A stretch of DNA of 27,100 nt from Eubacterium sp. (GTDB taxonomy: Bacteria; Bacillota_A; Clostridia; Lachnospirales; Lachnospiraceae): assembly GCA_023663915.1 (NCBI GenBank), contig JAMPGN010000028.1, positions 1 through 27,100 on the forward strand, given 5' to 3'. The stretch's first letter is position 1; every line of letters begins with the position of its first letter. The notes beneath the pieces were generated by a model. The model saw only the letters and a list, made by a program, of their open reading frames with translations, made no database searches and had not been told where the DNA came from. Shown one piece after another: positions 1 to 8,404 of this stretch. The position numbers and the translations under genes were made by a program.

Positions 1-7
1 AGTTCAC

Positions 8-205
8 GCAGTTGTCTTGTGAAGGAGACTGAGATTTTCTTAGTATTCCGTCTGTTACACAGCAATTTCGGGACATGGATGTCCCGAAAAGCCCGAATCG
101 CGCATGGATGCGCGTTGAGGGCGGTTGCGTCCGGTGTCACAGCTTATATCGGAATGCTTAGAAAATCCATTCGACGAAACCCGACACAAGAGAACTTTTT
201 GTGCA
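8..205 (+). ncRNA. candidate structured RNA with twin AUGGAU hairpins
   Basis: This is not a gene I recognise by name. The + strand folds into nested helices: P1 10-21 with 185-196 (one mismatch), P2 33-50 with 150-167 (17 of 18 positions pair, one of them G-U), P3 52-60 with 134-142 (one mismatch) and P4 62-65 with 125-128. These enclose two hairpins. The first has a perfect 9-bp stem, 66-74 with 81-89. The second has 99-103 with 110-114, extended by 91-94 with 119-122 across a GA-rich internal loop. Both loops are AUGGAU closed by C-G, the ANGGAN form bound by CsrA/RsmA proteins. P1 is followed by a run of five T (196-200), so the RNA could end there. No convincing coding frame covers it. 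A free-standing regulatory RNA is inferred; it could also be a 3' UTR element or part of a mobile repeat. Confidence 0.6.
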
Positions 206-212
206 ATCTGCC
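190..212 (+). repeat. 23-nt repeat, copy 1
   Basis: The 23 bases here recur on the other strand at 19763-19785 with two mismatches, including a shared 16-base core TTTTGTGCAATCTGCC. This copy overlaps the 3' side of the closing helix of the candidate structured RNA. Function unknown. Confidence 0.4.
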
Positions 213-386
213 TTCACAACTTACACGATAGACCTTTTGACACCCGAATCTTACTATATCACACACTGCCTTTTTTAATGCTCTTACATCGCATATCCCT
301 TACCAGACCAAATCTATCCGCAGACATCTCTTTCCACTATACCACGCTCTTCTATCCCACGCAAACCTATTTGTATCTACTACGAT

Positions 387-422
387 TGCATAATAATACA
401 TCATTCATGCATAATATTCAAG
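387..422 (+). promoter_or_regulatory. putative ArgR boxes upstream of argG
   Basis: Two ArgR-like palindromes lie in tandem: 387-400 (TGCAT-N4-ATACA) and 406-422, where CATGCATAATATTCAAG closely resembles the Bacillus ARG box but is one base shorter in the spacer. Further TGCAT/ATTCA half-sites occur at about 436-475. Arginine-dependent repression of argG is inferred. The rest of 213-555 is AT-rich and shows nothing else besides the promoter. Confidence 0.4.
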
Positions 423-483
423 TATTTTTTCTTTTTATGCATATTTTTCTAAATTATTCATATAAATATGCATTAATTTTCTC

Positions 484-512
484 TTGCATTATGTACAGTC
501 CTGTTGTATATT
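484..512 (+). promoter_or_regulatory. sigma-A promoter of argG
   Basis: The -35 box TTGCAT (484-489) is separated by exactly 17 bases from the -10 box TATATT (507-512), giving a leader of about 35-40 nt. The ribosome binding site AGGAG (543-547) lies 8 bases before the argG ATG. Confidence 0.65.
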
Positions 513-555
513 GTTTTAGGAACAAAAAAGATTCAATATAAAAGGAGACCCAACC

Positions 556-1779
556 ATGAAAGAAAAAATAGTTCTTGCTTACTCAGGCGGACTTGATACG
601 ACGGCTATCATCCCTTGGTTAAAAGAAAATTTTGATTACGAAGTGATCTGCGTGTGCGGTAACTGCGGGCAGGCGGAAGAGCTCGACGGACTTGAGGAGA
701 GAGCGTTGTCGAGCGGCGCATCCAAACTCTACATCGAAGACCTCACCGACGAATTTTGCAACGATTTCATCATGCCCTGCGTGCAGGCACATGCCGTTTA
801 TGAGAACAAATATCTGCTCGGCACATCCATGGCAAGACCTGTGATTGCCAAGAAGTTAGTCGAGATCGCCCGCAAAGAAGGCGCAACCGCAATCTGCCAC
901 GGCGCAACCGGCAAAGGCAACGATCAGATCCGTTTCGAGCTTGGCATCAAGGCACTTGCGCCGGATTTAAAGATCATTGCCGCATGGCGGAATGAGAAAT
1001 GGACGTTAAAATCCCGTGAAGAAGAGATTGAATACTGCCGTCAGCACGGTATCAACCTTCCTTTCTCCGCGGATTCCAGCTACAGCCGCGACCGTAACTT
1101 ATGGCATATCAGCCACGAGGGACTTGAGCTTGAGAACCCTGCCAACGAGCCGAATTACGAGCATCTGCTTGTACTTGGCACCACACCCGAAAAGGCTCCC
1201 GACGAGGGCGAATACGTAACCATGACTTTTGAAAAAGGTATCCCAACTTCCGTCAATGGCAAGCAGATGAAGGTGGCTGAGATCATCGCCACATTAAATG
1301 AGCTGGGCGGCAAACACGGCATCGGCATCGTCGATATCGTGGAAAACCGTGTCGTAGGTATGAAATCCCGCGGCGTATATGAGACACCCGGCGGAACGAT
1401 TCTCTATGAAGCACACCAGCAGCTTGAAGAGCTGATTCTTGACCGTGATACATACGCGCTCAAAGCAGACCTCGGCAATAAATTTGCGCAGATCGTATAC
1501 GAGGGCAAATGGTTTACACCGCTCCGCGAGGCGGTACAGGCATTCATCGAGTCCACACAGCGATATGTGACCGGTGAAGTGAAATTTAAGCTGTACAAAG
1601 GCAACATCATCAAAGCCGGTACGACTTCCCCGTACACACTCTACAACGAGAGCATCGCATCCTTTACGACAGGCGACATGTACGACCACCACGACGCGGA
1701 AGGTTTTGTCAATCTGTTCGGCTTATCCTGCAAAGTACGCGCCATGAAGATGCAGGAGAACGGCGTGAAACTGATTTAG
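556..1779 (+). CDS. argG: argininosuccinate synthase
   Basis: Argininosuccinate synthase joins citrulline and aspartate using ATP, the penultimate step of arginine synthesis in the cytosol. The 407-residue length fits the family. The N-terminal AYSGGLDTT (about residues 8-16) is the ATP-pyrophosphatase P-loop, followed by the conserved [11 protein letters not shown] and [13 protein letters not shown] blocks (about 90-125) that belong to the citrulline/aspartate site. The ATG is fixed by AGGAG eight bases upstream and a clear promoter at 484-512. The gene stands alone: argH is not next to it, and the next gene (cls) is convergent with only about 60 bases between the two stops. ArgR-like boxes upstream suggest arginine control. 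Nothing looks damaged. Confidence 0.97.
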   Translation: MKEKIVLAYSGGLDTTAIIPWLKENFDYEVICVCGNCGQAEELDGLEERALSSGASKLYIEDLTDEFCNDFIMPCVQAHAVYENKYLLGTSMARPVIAKKLVEIARKEGATAICHGATGKGNDQIRFELGIKALAPDLKIIAAWRNEKWTLKSREEEIEYCRQHGINLPFSADSSYSRDRNLWHISHEGLELENPANEPNYEHLLVLGTTPEKAPDEGEYVTMTFEKGIPTSVNGKQMKVAEIIATLNELGGKHGIGIVDIVENRVVGMKSRGVYETPGGTILYEAHQQLEELILDRDTYALKADLGNKFAQIVYEGKWFTPLREAVQAFIESTQRYVTGEVKFKLYKGNIIKAGTTSPYTLYNESIASFTTGDMYDHHDAEGFVNLFGLSCKVRAMKMQENGVKLI

Positions 1780-1838
1780 GCGAAGTCGTCGGTAAGATGT
1801 TATTTTCATGAAAATAGAAAATTGAAGTATGCGTTCTG

Positions 1839-3407
1839 TCACATCAAAGGCGCAACCACCTTCAGAACAGCCCCCATCATTTTCAGTCCTGCCTTTCCTT
1901 CCCAAATGGTCTCTTTCGTAACTTGGCGGCAGGACTGAAATGTTTTATGAAAGTCTGCTTTGATTTCCGAAATACACGGAACACGATTCATATAAGTAGC
2001 ACATTCAAAGTGATGATACAGGCTGCGGTAGTCGAGATTGATGGTTCCCACCACGGCCTCCCTGTCATCCGCAAGAAATACCTTAGCATGTACAAAGCCC
2101 GGCGTATACTCATAAATCTGTATCCCAGAATCCAACAGTGCGGCATAATGAGTCTTTGCCAACGCATAGGCGGCAGGCTTGTCCGGAATGCCCGGCAGGA
2201 TCAGTCGCACATCCACACCCCGTTCAGCGGAAAATTTCAAGGCAGTTTCCATCTCACCGTCCAGAATAAGATACGGAGTCATAATATATACATATTGTCC
2301 GGCCCGATTCAGGATATCCATATACACTCGTTCCCCCACTTTGTCATCATCCAACGGCCGGTCGCCATAAGGAATGACAAAGCCTTCCCCCTTCCGGGGC
2401 GAAGCGTTCAGGAAACGGTCAAACTCAGGCTTCATTTCATTCATATTCCACATTTGCAAAAACATCAGCGTAAAACTTTTCACAGCCTCGCCTTGGAGCA
2501 TGACAGCGGTATCCTTCCAATGGCCATATTTTACGGTATGGTTAATGTATTCGTCAGCCAAATTTACGCCGCCGTTAAAGGCTGTTTGTCCATCAATCAC
2601 CAGAATCTTGCGGTGATCCCGGTAATTATAATGAGTAGAGAAAAAGGGAGAGACCGGAGCAAATGCCTTACACTTGATACCCAACTGCTTCATCCGTTTG
2701 GGATAATCGTGAGGCAGCAGGGCAAATTCGCACATGCCATCGTACATCACCCGTACCTCTACGCCTTCCTTAGCTTTCCGAGCCAGGATTTCCAGTATCT
2801 TTCCCCACATAAACCCCTCTTCAAGGATGAAATACTCCATGAAAATAAATTCCTTCGCCTGTTCCAACTGGCAGAGCATTTCCTCAAACTTGTCCTCTCC
2901 GAGAGGGAAGTATGTTACCAACGTATTTTCATAGACCGGACCACTACGCTGGGCAATATACCGGGCCAAAGATGCCGCACCTGTATCCTGCGATGCCAGC
3001 CGCTCCAATGTCTCCGGGGACTGGGGAATAAGATCCTTTGTTTCACCGACAAGCTGATCAACGCGCTTTTTCATTGCTTTGTGGCCAATGTCACTCTGGA
3101 TATACCAATAAAACAGTGCGCCGAACACCGGCAGCAGCATAATGACCACCAGCCATGTAATCTTGGCCGTTGGGTCCATCCGGCTGTTAAGTAAATATAA
3201 AACCATTATCACTGTAAACAATGCAGTCCCACCAATAATATGTGGTAAAAATTCTCCAAACCACCGAAACACGCTGAATATAAACATGACTTGTACGACC
3301 AACAGCACAAGCATAATTCCCATACGGCTAAATATAGCGTGAACAATTCCTTTCTGACCTTTCTTCAGCAGGGAAAGTCCTTCGCTTTCTCTTATTTCTC
3401 CACTCAT
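1839..3407 (-). CDS. cls: cardiolipin synthase, two-HKD phospholipase D type
   Basis: This enzyme condenses two phosphatidylglycerols into cardiolipin at the inner membrane. Three hydrophobic segments occur near the N-terminus (about 30-50, 60-76, 84-103). Two HKD catalytic motifs follow: HRKILVID at about 266-273 and HAKVFLAD at about 441-448, the latter followed by GTINLDYRS. The length, about 522 residues, is typical for Firmicutes Cls. The frame can also begin at a GTG one codon earlier (3410), but AGGAGG lies 4 bases from that GTG and 7 bases from the ATG at 3407, so the ATG is preferred. The gene is monocistronic and convergent with argG. A long antisense open frame inside it (1923-3194, +) is a shadow. 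Confidence 0.95.
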   Translation of the reverse strand: MSGEIRESEGLSLLKKGQKGIVHAIFSRMGIMLVLLVVQVMFIFSVFRWFGEFLPHIIGGTALFTVIMVLYLLNSRMDPTAKITWLVVIMLLPVFGALFYWYIQSDIGHKAMKKRVDQLVGETKDLIPQSPETLERLASQDTGAASLARYIAQRSGPVYENTLVTYFPLGEDKFEEMLCQLEQAKEFIFMEYFILEEGFMWGKILEILARKAKEGVEVRVMYDGMCEFALLPHDYPKRMKQLGIKCKAFAPVSPFFSTHYNYRDHRKILVIDGQTAFNGGVNLADEYINHTVKYGHWKDTAVMLQGEAVKSFTLMFLQMWNMNEMKPEFDRFLNASPRKGEGFVIPYGDRPLDDDKVGERVYMDILNRAGQYVYIMTPYLILDGEMETALKFSAERGVDVRLILPGIPDKPAAYALAKTHYAALLDSGIQIYEYTPGFVHAKVFLADDREAVVGTINLDYRSLYHHFECATYMNRVPCISEIKADFHKTFQSCRQVTKETIWEGKAGLKMMGAVLKVVAPLM

Positions 3408-3509
3408 CACGCTTCCTCCTCTGTTTCTTCTGAAAACACCATTTTACAAGTTTTTAAAAAAATAAAGCACAAAATACTTTGATAATATTATAATGCAAAT
3501 TGTCTTATT

Positions 3510-4703
3510 TTAAAATGCCTGCCCGGTTTTTCTTTTTCTAATAAAAAATACAATCTCGTTCACCGACACGGTAAGCGCCAGAATCATCCATATCCAAAAA
3601 TTCAGTCTGCCTCTGCCCCCCCCCACCGGCGGCGCGGAAAACAACGCTGCAAAGAGAACCGCATACAGATAATCCAGCTTATTCCTGCCCGCTTCATTTA
3701 GAAAACATACCAGAGGTATCATAATAAAAACATAAGTATAAATATACTGCTCTGGAAGGATCATCGTCTGTGTCGCCGTAAGAAGCGTGAGAGTCTTCCA
3801 GTTCACGCCATCCATAAACAACGCAAATACCGCCCAGACAATGATTGCTGCAACGACGATCCTGCAAAGCATCTGCGTATACGAATTGTTTCCAAACATA
3901 TTAAAAACCAATCCCCATACGCTCGCATGTGAATAATCATTTTTATTCAGATATTGTGTAAACGTACTCAGATAATTGGCAAAGCTGTCCACGAAAAGAA
4001 ACGGAACAAAAAAAGCCGCCAGCCCATACAGCACTAATCTTCCAGCCTCTTTATACCTTTTCTCCGCAATCCATATCAGTCCAAATAATGCCGGATAGAG
4101 CTTAAACCCTGCAGAGATTGCTACGCAGATCAAAGAGATCTCCCTTAAAACTTTGTTGGAAGAGTCTCTAAACGCCAACCCCAGCATCAAAAAAACCATC
4201 GCATATAACACCAGATTTCCTCTTTCAATGGCGAATCCCCATGTCAGATATGAAAATAAAAGAATGAACAGCAAAACCGACTCTTTCAAGAACGTTCCTG
4301 CTTTATAGTAATTATGGACAGCAATCATCAAAAACCATGCAAACAGCAGCAGATACATCACAATCATGAGAATGCCATAACCCGATTCGGATAAATCCCA
4401 GATCTCCGTTTCTGCTCCCATTTTAAAGGAAAGTGGATAAGCGAATATTTTTAAAAAAAGATACGCCAGCGGCGGAAAGATTGCATCGGCATCTGTTGCA
4501 TAGATGTTCGGACTAGTCAAAAGCCTATATATATGACTCCAGAAATCACAGAAATTACTCTCACCATAGGTTAATTTATACAAAAAATTTCCCTTGGAAA
4601 CGATCAGCATCACGTATACAATCACCATATTTAAAACAGCAATACCGAAAAAGATTCTCTCTACTCTTTGCTTTTGTTCCATCCCCAAATGCCATCCCTT
4701 CAT
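3510..4703 (-). CDS. polytopic membrane protein, GT87-like glycosyltransferase
   Basis: A 397-residue protein with around ten hydrophobic segments throughout. The early block with NFCDFW (about residue 50) and the FPPLAYLFLKIFAYPLS segment (about 76-92) resemble GT87/DUF2029 polyprenyl-phosphate-dependent mannosyltransferases, in which an acidic residue in the first periplasmic loop is catalytic. Substrate unknown. Near the 3' end the coding strand carries nine consecutive G (3616-3624) within the codons for PVGGGRGR (about residue 360). Loss of one G would bring a stop eight codons after the valine and remove the last membrane helix. The start is uncertain, since MKGWHLG has only a weak purine-rich site before it and the ATG at residue 8 is an alternative. 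Neighbours give no clue to a pathway. Confidence 0.65.
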   Translation of the reverse strand: MKGWHLGMEQKQRVERIFFGIAVLNMVIVYVMLIVSKGNFLYKLTYGESNFCDFWSHIYRLLTSPNIYATDADAIFPPLAYLFLKIFAYPLSFKMGAETEIWDLSESGYGILMIVMYLLLFAWFLMIAVHNYYKAGTFLKESVLLFILLFSYLTWGFAIERGNLVLYAMVFLMLGLAFRDSSNKVLREISLICVAISAGFKLYPALFGLIWIAEKRYKEAGRLVLYGLAAFFVPFLFVDSFANYLSTFTQYLNKNDYSHASVWGLVFNMFGNNSYTQMLCRIVVAAIIVWAVFALFMDGVNWKTLTLLTATQTMILPEQYIYTYVFIMIPLVCFLNEAGRNKLDYLYAVLFAALFSAPPVGGGRGRLNFWIWMILALTVSVNEIVFFIRKRKTGQAF

Positions 4704-4811
4704 AAAATCTTCTTTTTTTTCCTAATTCAATGTGCTATGATAATAACACATGAAATCAATATATTCCAGTGACATCGTATTATATCTCGCAAAAAGGACA
4801 TTCTTATTCTT

Positions 4812-5105
4812 ATGAACGCAATTACATTAATCATCATATATTTAGTCGCTATTAACTGCATAAGTTTCATTGTCATGGGAGTGGACAAATACAAAGCGAG
4901 GAAACGCGCATGGCGTATCCCCGAATCCACTCTGTTCGTGCTCGCCTTAATCGGCGGCAGCATCGGTTCCGTCGCAGGAATGCACTTGTTTCATCACAAA
5001 ACAAGGCACTGGTACTTCCTGTACGGGATGCCCGCTATTCTGATCATACAGATCCTGATCGTGATCGCGCTGGCGACGTCACCGATTGAATTTCTTATCA
5101 TGTAA
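4812..5105 (+). CDS. DUF1294 family small membrane protein
   Basis: A 97-residue protein with hydrophobic helices at about 3-22, 41-58 and 70-92. The conserved core MGVDKYKARKRAWRIPES, then LALIGGSIGS, GMHLFHHKTRHWYF and GMP are hallmarks of DUF1294, a short membrane domain of unknown function found alone or fused to cold-shock domains. AAGGA lies 13 bases before the ATG, longer than ideal, so translation may be modest. It stands alone and is convergent with the DegV gene, with a shared hairpin between the two stops. No function can be assigned beyond membrane location. Confidence 0.85.
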   Translation: MNAITLIIIYLVAINCISFIVMGVDKYKARKRAWRIPESTLFVLALIGGSIGSVAGMHLFHHKTRHWYFLYGMPAILIIQILIVIALATSPIEFLIM

Positions 5106-5107
5106 CA

Positions 5108-5175
5108 AAACGAGCTAACGCTCGTTTACAAGCTGACGCTCGTTTGCGAGATTTGCTCGCTTACGCTTCGCAAAC
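5108..5175. terminator. bidirectional hairpin cluster between DUF1294 and degV-like genes
   Basis: A perfect 8-bp hairpin (5108-5115 with 5120-5127, 4-base loop) lies just after the DUF1294 stop. Read leftward it ends in a T-rich tail, so it can terminate the DegV transcript. A near-copy of AGCTRACGCTCGTTT follows 18 bases later (5113-5127 and 5131-5145), then a second stem 5142-5149 with 5168-5175. The tandem arrangement looks like an intergenic palindromic repeat that also acts as a terminator. Confidence 0.6.
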
Positions 5176-5203
5176 TCGGACCTTGCCAAGAAGTTTTCTA
5201 TCA

Positions 5204-6040
5204 CTACAACGTAACGATAACACCGCCGTCGTTGGCATACATGCTGCTGATGCCGGCTGTGTCCATGACAAGCACATTTTTGTAAGCAGCCCTCTTTTCC
5301 ATCAGGGTGCGCATGTACTGTGCACGCTCCGGACAGTTACAGTGGGTAATCATAAGTGTTCTTTTCTCCGGATGCGGCACATCGGCTAAGATACAGTCCG
5401 CCATCTTGGCAAGCGCCTTGTTGATGCCGATCGCCTGGCCTTTCTGCTTAATCACGCCCTGGTTTCCCACCATGACGGGTTTGATATTGAGGGTGGACGC
5501 TACTAGAGCCTTGACGCCTGTAAGTCGTCCGTTTTTGCGAAGCGTCTCCAGATTGTCCAACACAAAATAAGTCCGCATCCTGCGCTTAAAGACCTCTATC
5601 TTCTCCACTGTCTCCTCATAGGGCAGCCCCGCCTCTTTATAACGCATGATTCGCATAGCAAGCTGTGTCTCCCCGCAACTTGCAGACTCTGAATCAATCA
5701 CATGAATCTTTTTCTCTCCGTATTTCTCGATATATAGGTTTTTGCCGAGTTCCGCGCTGTTATAACTCCCGCTCAGATGGGAAGAAAGCGTCACCACATA
5801 AACTTCTTGCGCCTCACAGCAACATGCCTCCATGAATTTATCGGGTGAAGGACAGGAAGATTTCGGGCACTGCGGATAAGCCGCTACTTTTTCCAGGAAC
5901 TCCTTCTGATTAAAATTTTCATCGTCCCATACCTCATAATCTCCTACTTCCAATCCGAGCGGAACAATCTGGAATCTATCATCCTTCTTTAATTTTACAG
6001 GTAATTCACAACAACTGTCTACTACAATTTTATAATTCAT
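5204..6040 (-). CDS. DegV family fatty-acid-binding protein
   Basis: A 278-residue DegV protein. The family binds a fatty acid between two alpha/beta domains and, as FakB, presents it to the kinase FakA for phospholipid synthesis. Visible family blocks are the N-terminal VDSCCELP, KSSCPSPDKFMEA (about 60-72), the LSSHLSGSYNSAE acyl-head binding motif (about 83-95), VIDSESASCGETQLA (about 112-126) and LETLRKNGRL followed by LNIKPVM (about 160-190). The C-terminal half ends with the usual GGVIVTL-type strand. GGAGG stands 4 bases before the ATG. It is monocistronic, with the next gene diverging. The fakA kinase partner is not in the window. Which fatty acid it binds cannot be told. Confidence 0.93.
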   Translation of the reverse strand: MNYKIVVDSCCELPVKLKKDDRFQIVPLGLEVGDYEVWDDENFNQKEFLEKVAAYPQCPKSSCPSPDKFMEACCCEAQEVYVVTLSSHLSGSYNSAELGKNLYIEKYGEKKIHVIDSESASCGETQLAMRIMRYKEAGLPYEETVEKIEVFKRRMRTYFVLDNLETLRKNGRLTGVKALVASTLNIKPVMVGNQGVIKQKGQAIGINKALAKMADCILADVPHPEKRTLMITHCNCPERAQYMRTLMEKRAAYKNVLVMDTAGISSMYANDGGVIVTL

Positions 6041-6281
6041 AAAGCCTCCATAACCCCTCTATCTAGTTTTAAGTACTACTTATGATAACATGTGTCCCTA
6101 GATGCTGTAAAGAGAAAAACCAAAATCTATTTTACTTTCTCTTCCTTTTCTATTATTCTATATGGTATACTGGACATGGACTCTATTCACCATTATCTGA
6201 ATCACTCGTATTCTGCCTTATGGTATCGAATAAATCCATTTATTTGATAATCAACGATATAGTTTAGAAACGGAGAATGAT

Positions 6282-6785
6282 ATGATTGCACTGAAAATAA
6301 CCAACATCAAACATTTTATGGGCAGGCTGTTAGGAAGCGGGGACTTCGACTCTTTTCTCCTGGAAGAGGCATCGATCAGCACCTACAATACTTTTCATAT
6401 AGACGGACACCAGAACCGTGATTTCTATACAACGGAAGAATGGGAAGACGCTTCTCTCCGTCCCTACGATTTCTCCACATGGCAGACCATGCGCCCGATC
6501 TGTTTTGACTTAATCAAAGGCACCCATACCCCCTGCGCCTTCCGTTTCGTACTGCACTTAAAACCGGAACAGGCGGAGTCTGTCTTGTCAAAAGGCGATA
6601 CGTCCGTAACATTACAGCAACTAAAGGCTTTTGTTTTGAATATAAAATATGACGGCACCGATCTTATTGTTGTGACCGGCACCGCCTTTCATACGTTTCT
6701 TATGGACAAAACTTCTGATACCCTGTGGGATCAGGCTGTCAAAAAATTCCTCTCCCAGAAGAGAATCGCCTACGAAGAATTGTAG
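6282..6785 (+). CDS. DUF5721-like hypothetical protein
   Basis: A 167-residue soluble protein without membrane segments or signal peptide. The opening MIALKITNIKHFMGRLL, the FDSFLLEEASISTYNTFHIDGH block and the LHLKPEQAE segment match what I recall of DUF5721, a family confined to Lachnospiraceae-like Firmicutes and of unknown function. The start is set by CGGAG 7 bases before the ATG. A TATACT -10-like box lies at 6166-6171, but no good -35 is visible. It stands alone between the divergent DegV gene and the convergent end of the ECF sigma operon, with no terminator seen after its stop. The rest of 6041-6281 shows nothing recognisable. Confidence 0.75.
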   Translation: MIALKITNIKHFMGRLLGSGDFDSFLLEEASISTYNTFHIDGHQNRDFYTTEEWEDASLRPYDFSTWQTMRPICFDLIKGTHTPCAFRFVLHLKPEQAESVLSKGDTSVTLQQLKAFVLNIKYDGTDLIVVTGTAFHTFLMDKTSDTLWDQAVKKFLSQKRIAYEEL

Positions 6786-6846
6786 CAAATAAACCCTCGC
6801 CAAGTTGCTGGATTTCGCAGACTCGAATTAAACATCACTATATCCA

Positions 6847-7215
6847 TCAAAAATGAAACGTCCCGTAATTCATTTCATAGACCATCTCGAAATCGAATAC
6901 TGCCATGACCATTGCAAAAAGCAGCATGATCCCCAGCATCAACACCGCCGGAAAATCATACACCATCTTCCATTCCTTCGTCCTGCACTTGTGGTTCTCC
7001 ACTAATATCTCACAGCCAAGCAGAATAAAGATCACCGGCCAACATCTGAATATAAAACTGTAGCGCAATGCCGGTAAGATGATGTGCACCAGAAAGAGGA
7101 TTCCATAGCACACCAGAGTGATCCCGAAAGTTACCGAACCGACTCGGCGGGACGGGACATTCCTTGTTTCCTTTTGTATCATTGTTCCTTGGTTTGTATT
7201 TATTTCCTGCTCCAT
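6847..7215 (-). CDS. small membrane protein, last gene of ECF sigma operon
   Basis: A 122-residue protein with a polar N-terminal 25 residues, then three predicted membrane helices (about 29-47, 52-68, 90-110) in a layout like LiaI/DUF5668-type cell-envelope stress proteins. An exact family is not recognised. The frame opens two codons earlier at a GTG (7221), but AGGAGG is only 2 bases from that GTG and 8 bases from the ATG at 7215, so the ATG is the likely start. It lies 24 bases after the stop of the upstream membrane protein gene and is almost surely cotranscribed with the sigma and anti-sigma genes. The position suggests a role in sensing or answering an envelope signal (inference). Confidence 0.7.
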   Translation of the reverse strand: MEQEINTNQGTMIQKETRNVPSRRVGSVTFGITLVCYGILFLVHIILPALRYSFIFRCWPVIFILLGCEILVENHKCRTKEWKMVYDFPAVLMLGIMLLFAMVMAVFDFEMVYEMNYGTFHF

Positions 7216-7239
7216 AAACACTTCCTCCTTTCCAAGTGG

Positions 7240-7893
7240 TCATCCTTGATTCTGCTGCTGGTTCTGCTCTGCCTGATCACCCTGCCACTGATCTTGAGTC
7301 ATAAAAGTTCCCTGTCCTGCCTGCTCCATGCGACTGTCCGGATGCGAATCCTGCTCTTCCACGACAATATTCTCTTTCTTGCCTCGAATCATCACAATGC
7401 CAAGCCAGATGACAGCAATACCAATCACAAATCTCGGCAGATCATCACGCACAAAGTAATAAATCTGACTTAAGATACGATTATCCCATCCGAAAATATC
7501 ACACAGAAGGTTAAACACCGCATTCCATAACATGACTGCTCCGAGTACAATGAGCACAACCGCTGCCACATTTCTCTTTTTGCCGCTTAACTTTCCATCC
7601 CACTCTTCCACGCTATCCAGACCGCCTAAACCAAAAAGATACTGATCCTCCACCGCGCGAAAAGCCTGCTCATCCAACGATGCCAGATGGTTTGAATAGA
7701 AAAAACTGTAAAACCACATCGCGATCGGAAAGATTGCTAAAACTCCCAAATTCGTAATCGCGGCAACCGCGATCAGTCCCATAAACCCAAGCATCAGGCT
7801 GAGTCCCATCTTCATGAATCCCAGATACATCACTCCTGCTCCAGGCACGAGCGACCAGATGAATAACCAAAACCTGCTTTTTCTTCCCTGCAT
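7240..7893 (-). CDS. membrane protein of ECF sigma operon, Q-rich tail
   Basis: A 217-residue membrane protein. The N-terminal half has tightly packed hydrophobic helices (LFIWSLVPGAGVMYLGFMKMG onward, about residues 8-75) resembling TM2-type domains. Two more helices lie around residues 107-130 and 152-168, followed by a hydrophilic C-terminal tail ending in a Gln-rich stretch. Two starts are possible: ATG at 7908 lacks a ribosome site, whereas GGAGGG precedes the ATG at 7893 by 7 bases, so the latter is chosen. It sits 28 bases after the anti-sigma gene. Function unknown; an envelope-stress target or accessory sensor of the sigma system is inferred from position only. Confidence 0.75.
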   Translation of the reverse strand: MQGRKSRFWLFIWSLVPGAGVMYLGFMKMGLSLMLGFMGLIAVAAITNLGVLAIFPIAMWFYSFFYSNHLASLDEQAFRAVEDQYLFGLGGLDSVEEWDGKLSGKKRNVAAVVLIVLGAVMLWNAVFNLLCDIFGWDNRILSQIYYFVRDDLPRFVIGIAVIWLGIVMIRGKKENIVVEEQDSHPDSRMEQAGQGTFMTQDQWQGDQAEQNQQQNQG

Positions 7894-7921
7894 TCTATTG
7901 CCCTCCATATTCTATGATCTG

Positions 7922-8404
7922 TTATTGACTGCCTATATTCTCATACAGCCCTTCTCCAAATTGTGCCACTGCCTCATTGATTTCATGGAAAAATCCTCTC
8001 ATGCCGCCACGCTCGCGTGCCGCCTGATACTTCTCCCAGTCATCATCCCTGCTCTGCTGGCGTCTTTGCGCCATCTGTTCTAATTCCGTCTGCTGTTGCA
8101 TAGAAACTTTCTGAACATTCTCCGCGCGGTCACTCGGCATAAAGATCAGAACCGCCAATGCCGCCGCCATAGCTGCCAGCACTTTCACACGATAGGTAAA
8201 AATCTGCCTTTTCTTCACAGTTTGCCTTTCACGCCGTAACTGCTCAAAAACATTTGCCTTAAGATTTCCCGGCGCATGCAGCATCTCTTCCGTCTCCACC
8301 TGCCGTATCAGTTCCATGAGCGCTTCTTCGGTCATCCCTCCGGAGAAGTCGTCATTTCGCCGTCGGTTTATTTTTTTCTTCTCGTCTTCTATACTTCGTA
8401 TCAT
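7922..8404 (-). CDS. putative membrane-anchored anti-sigma factor
   Basis: A 160-residue protein with a charged cytosolic N-terminal half containing MTEEALMELIRQVETEEMLHAPGNLKANVFEQL, where a Leu/Glu-rich helix could bind sigma. A single membrane helix follows (about 74-93, KVLAAMAAALAVLIFM), then a Gln/Arg-rich extracytoplasmic part with coiled-coil character. This single-pass layout directly after an ECF sigma gene is the standard anti-sigma pattern. A canonical zinc-binding HxxxCxxC motif is absent, so it would be of the non-zinc kind. Its ATG overlaps the sigma stop by 4 bases (ATGA), and AAGGAG lies inside the end of the sigma gene, indicating translational coupling. Regulation by proteolysis is typical of such proteins but cannot be seen here. 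Confidence 0.75.
   Translation of the reverse strand: MIRSIEDEKKKINRRRNDDFSGGMTEEALMELIRQVETEEMLHAPGNLKANVFEQLRRERQTVKKRQIFTYRVKVLAAMAAALAVLIFMPSDRAENVQKVSMQQQTELEQMAQRRQQSRDDDWEKYQAARERGGMRGFFHEINEAVAQFGEGLYENIGSQ

Noticed and set aside
125..541. Open frame of 138 codons on the + strand upstream of argG
   Set aside because: It crosses the folded RNA region and the argG promoter, has no ribosome site, and its translation is a low-complexity by-product of AT-rich DNA.
1923..3194. 423-codon open frame on the + strand
   Set aside because: It is fully antisense to the clear cardiolipin synthase gene, with no domain or ribosome site.
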